From Chamaecrista fasciculata (taxonomy: Eukaryota; Streptophyta; Magnoliopsida; Fabales; Fabaceae), in contig QANZ01021853.1 in assembly GCA_003254925.1 (NCBI GenBank), positions 18,505-82,504 on the forward strand: DNA of 64,000 nt. The letters run 5' to 3'. The notes below the pieces were generated by a model. It worked only from the letters and a program-made list of their open reading frames with translations. It did no database searches and was not told where the DNA came from. Position 1 is the stretch's first letter, and each line of letters starts with the position of its first letter. This document shows positions 63,273 through 64,000 of this stretch, one piece after another. Both the position numbers and the translations under genes were made by a program.

Positions 63273-64000
63273 GTAAGACCAAAATGCGCTTGTTGCTGTA
63301 TTAAATCTCTCCTTCTCTTTCCCTCCCCTTCCGCAACTTTGATTGTGCATGATGTTTTGATGTGTCAATTGGAGCTTATCATGGTATTATCTGCAAACCC
63401 ATCTGTCTCTGTAAATGTGTTAGTGGTGATATTATGGTAAAAAATGTATATTTGGTAGAAGCGGAATGCAAAAATCTTCATTAGCTAAATTCTTCTTTCC
63501 ACAAATTAGCATCTGAATTAATTAGTTCCTTAAAAGGATTACTGAACTTAATTGTATATTAAATGTGCTAGACTGCTAGTATGTTTTCTTGGTTTGTTTA
63601 GTTCAGACTTGATAACTTTGTCATCAAAATCTAGTGCATTGAGTTTCAAATTTTAAAATTTACCTTCCTATAATTATGTCAGACTCAAGAATGCTTTGCA
63701 CATTCATAAATTATCTGAAAGATTGCACCTATACTATTTTTTATTTCTGAATTATAATTTATTTTCAGTTTCACTGAACTCATTCATTGATATGCAAATT
63801 TACAGTTAAATAGCTGAATTTGAAGCCTTCATTTATTGTCGATGTTTAATTCTGTTACCAGATCCTATTTCTTTTTGTGCTTCATGCTCTACTTAGCTCA
63901 TCCTCTTCTATCTAAATAATGACTACATTAAATTCTTACCATTCATGTATGCATTTGTCTACTTTTATGTGCATTTGCAAGCGTGTGCTATGTGTATACT
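63273..64000 (+). other. PRR7 intron continuing past the window
   Basis: It starts with the donor gtaaga at 63273. No further exon is recognised before the edge. AT-rich intron sequence only. Confidence 0.6.

Overview
The window is nuclear DNA of a flowering plant, almost certainly a eudicot. It is AT-rich, its genes are split by GT-AG introns, and the proteins are plant-specific: an autoinhibited Ca2+-ATPase, a D5-type cyclin, an alkenal double-bond reductase, a plant-type phosphofructokinase and a PRR7-type clock protein. I cannot name the species. It is a draft assembly, with a 664-base N run at 46215-46878 and single Ns at 18161, 27322, 28511, 28740, 29797 and 31779.

Layout. 1-1181: the 5' LTR, primer-binding site and gag start of a Ty1/copia element on the minus strand, cut by the window edge. 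1182-7560: nested DNA transposons and a short LINE-like insert. 8050-13541 (+): ACA1/2-type Ca2+-ATPase, 8 exons, 1019 aa. 14835-17690 (-): D5-type cyclin, 5 exons. 17691-19987: decayed hAT- and CACTA-like debris. 19988-23371 (+): NADPH-dependent alkenal/double-bond reductase, 5 exons, 342 aa. 23372-32412: gene-poor and rich in MULE-type fold-backs, a hAT element and small Helitrons. 32413-36581 (-): ATP-dependent phosphofructokinase of the PFK2 type, 13 exons, with an unusual Ser-rich N-terminal extension. 36582-50860: no intact gene; it holds hAT, Tourist-like and MULE elements and a 4.6-kb CACTA element nested in an older transposon. 50860-53650: possible solo LTR, a tRNA-derived SINE and a MULE MITE. 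53660-55360: fragments of two unrelated signalling genes (AHK5-like histidine kinase and TDY-type MAP kinase), a likely transposon capture. 56500-64000 (+): promoter and first five coding exons of a PRR7-type pseudo-response regulator; its CCT end lies beyond the window.

The five genes are ordinary single genes, not a cluster or operon. They act in Ca2+ export, the G1/S cell-cycle step, detoxification of reactive carbonyls, glycolysis and the circadian clock. What distinguishes the window is the density of short inverted-repeat transposons. Many have perfect target-site duplications readable from the sequence (8 bp hAT, 9-10 bp Mutator type, 3 bp CACTA or Tourist, A/T Helitron), and several sit inside introns of the intact genes. 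I found no CRISPR array, rRNA gene or standalone tRNA gene. I did not find a convincing new biological system; the best leads are the PFK N-terminal extension, the heat-shock and clock sites upstream of PRR7, a GC-AG intron in the Ca2+-ATPase, and the captured gene fragments at 53.7-55.4 kb.
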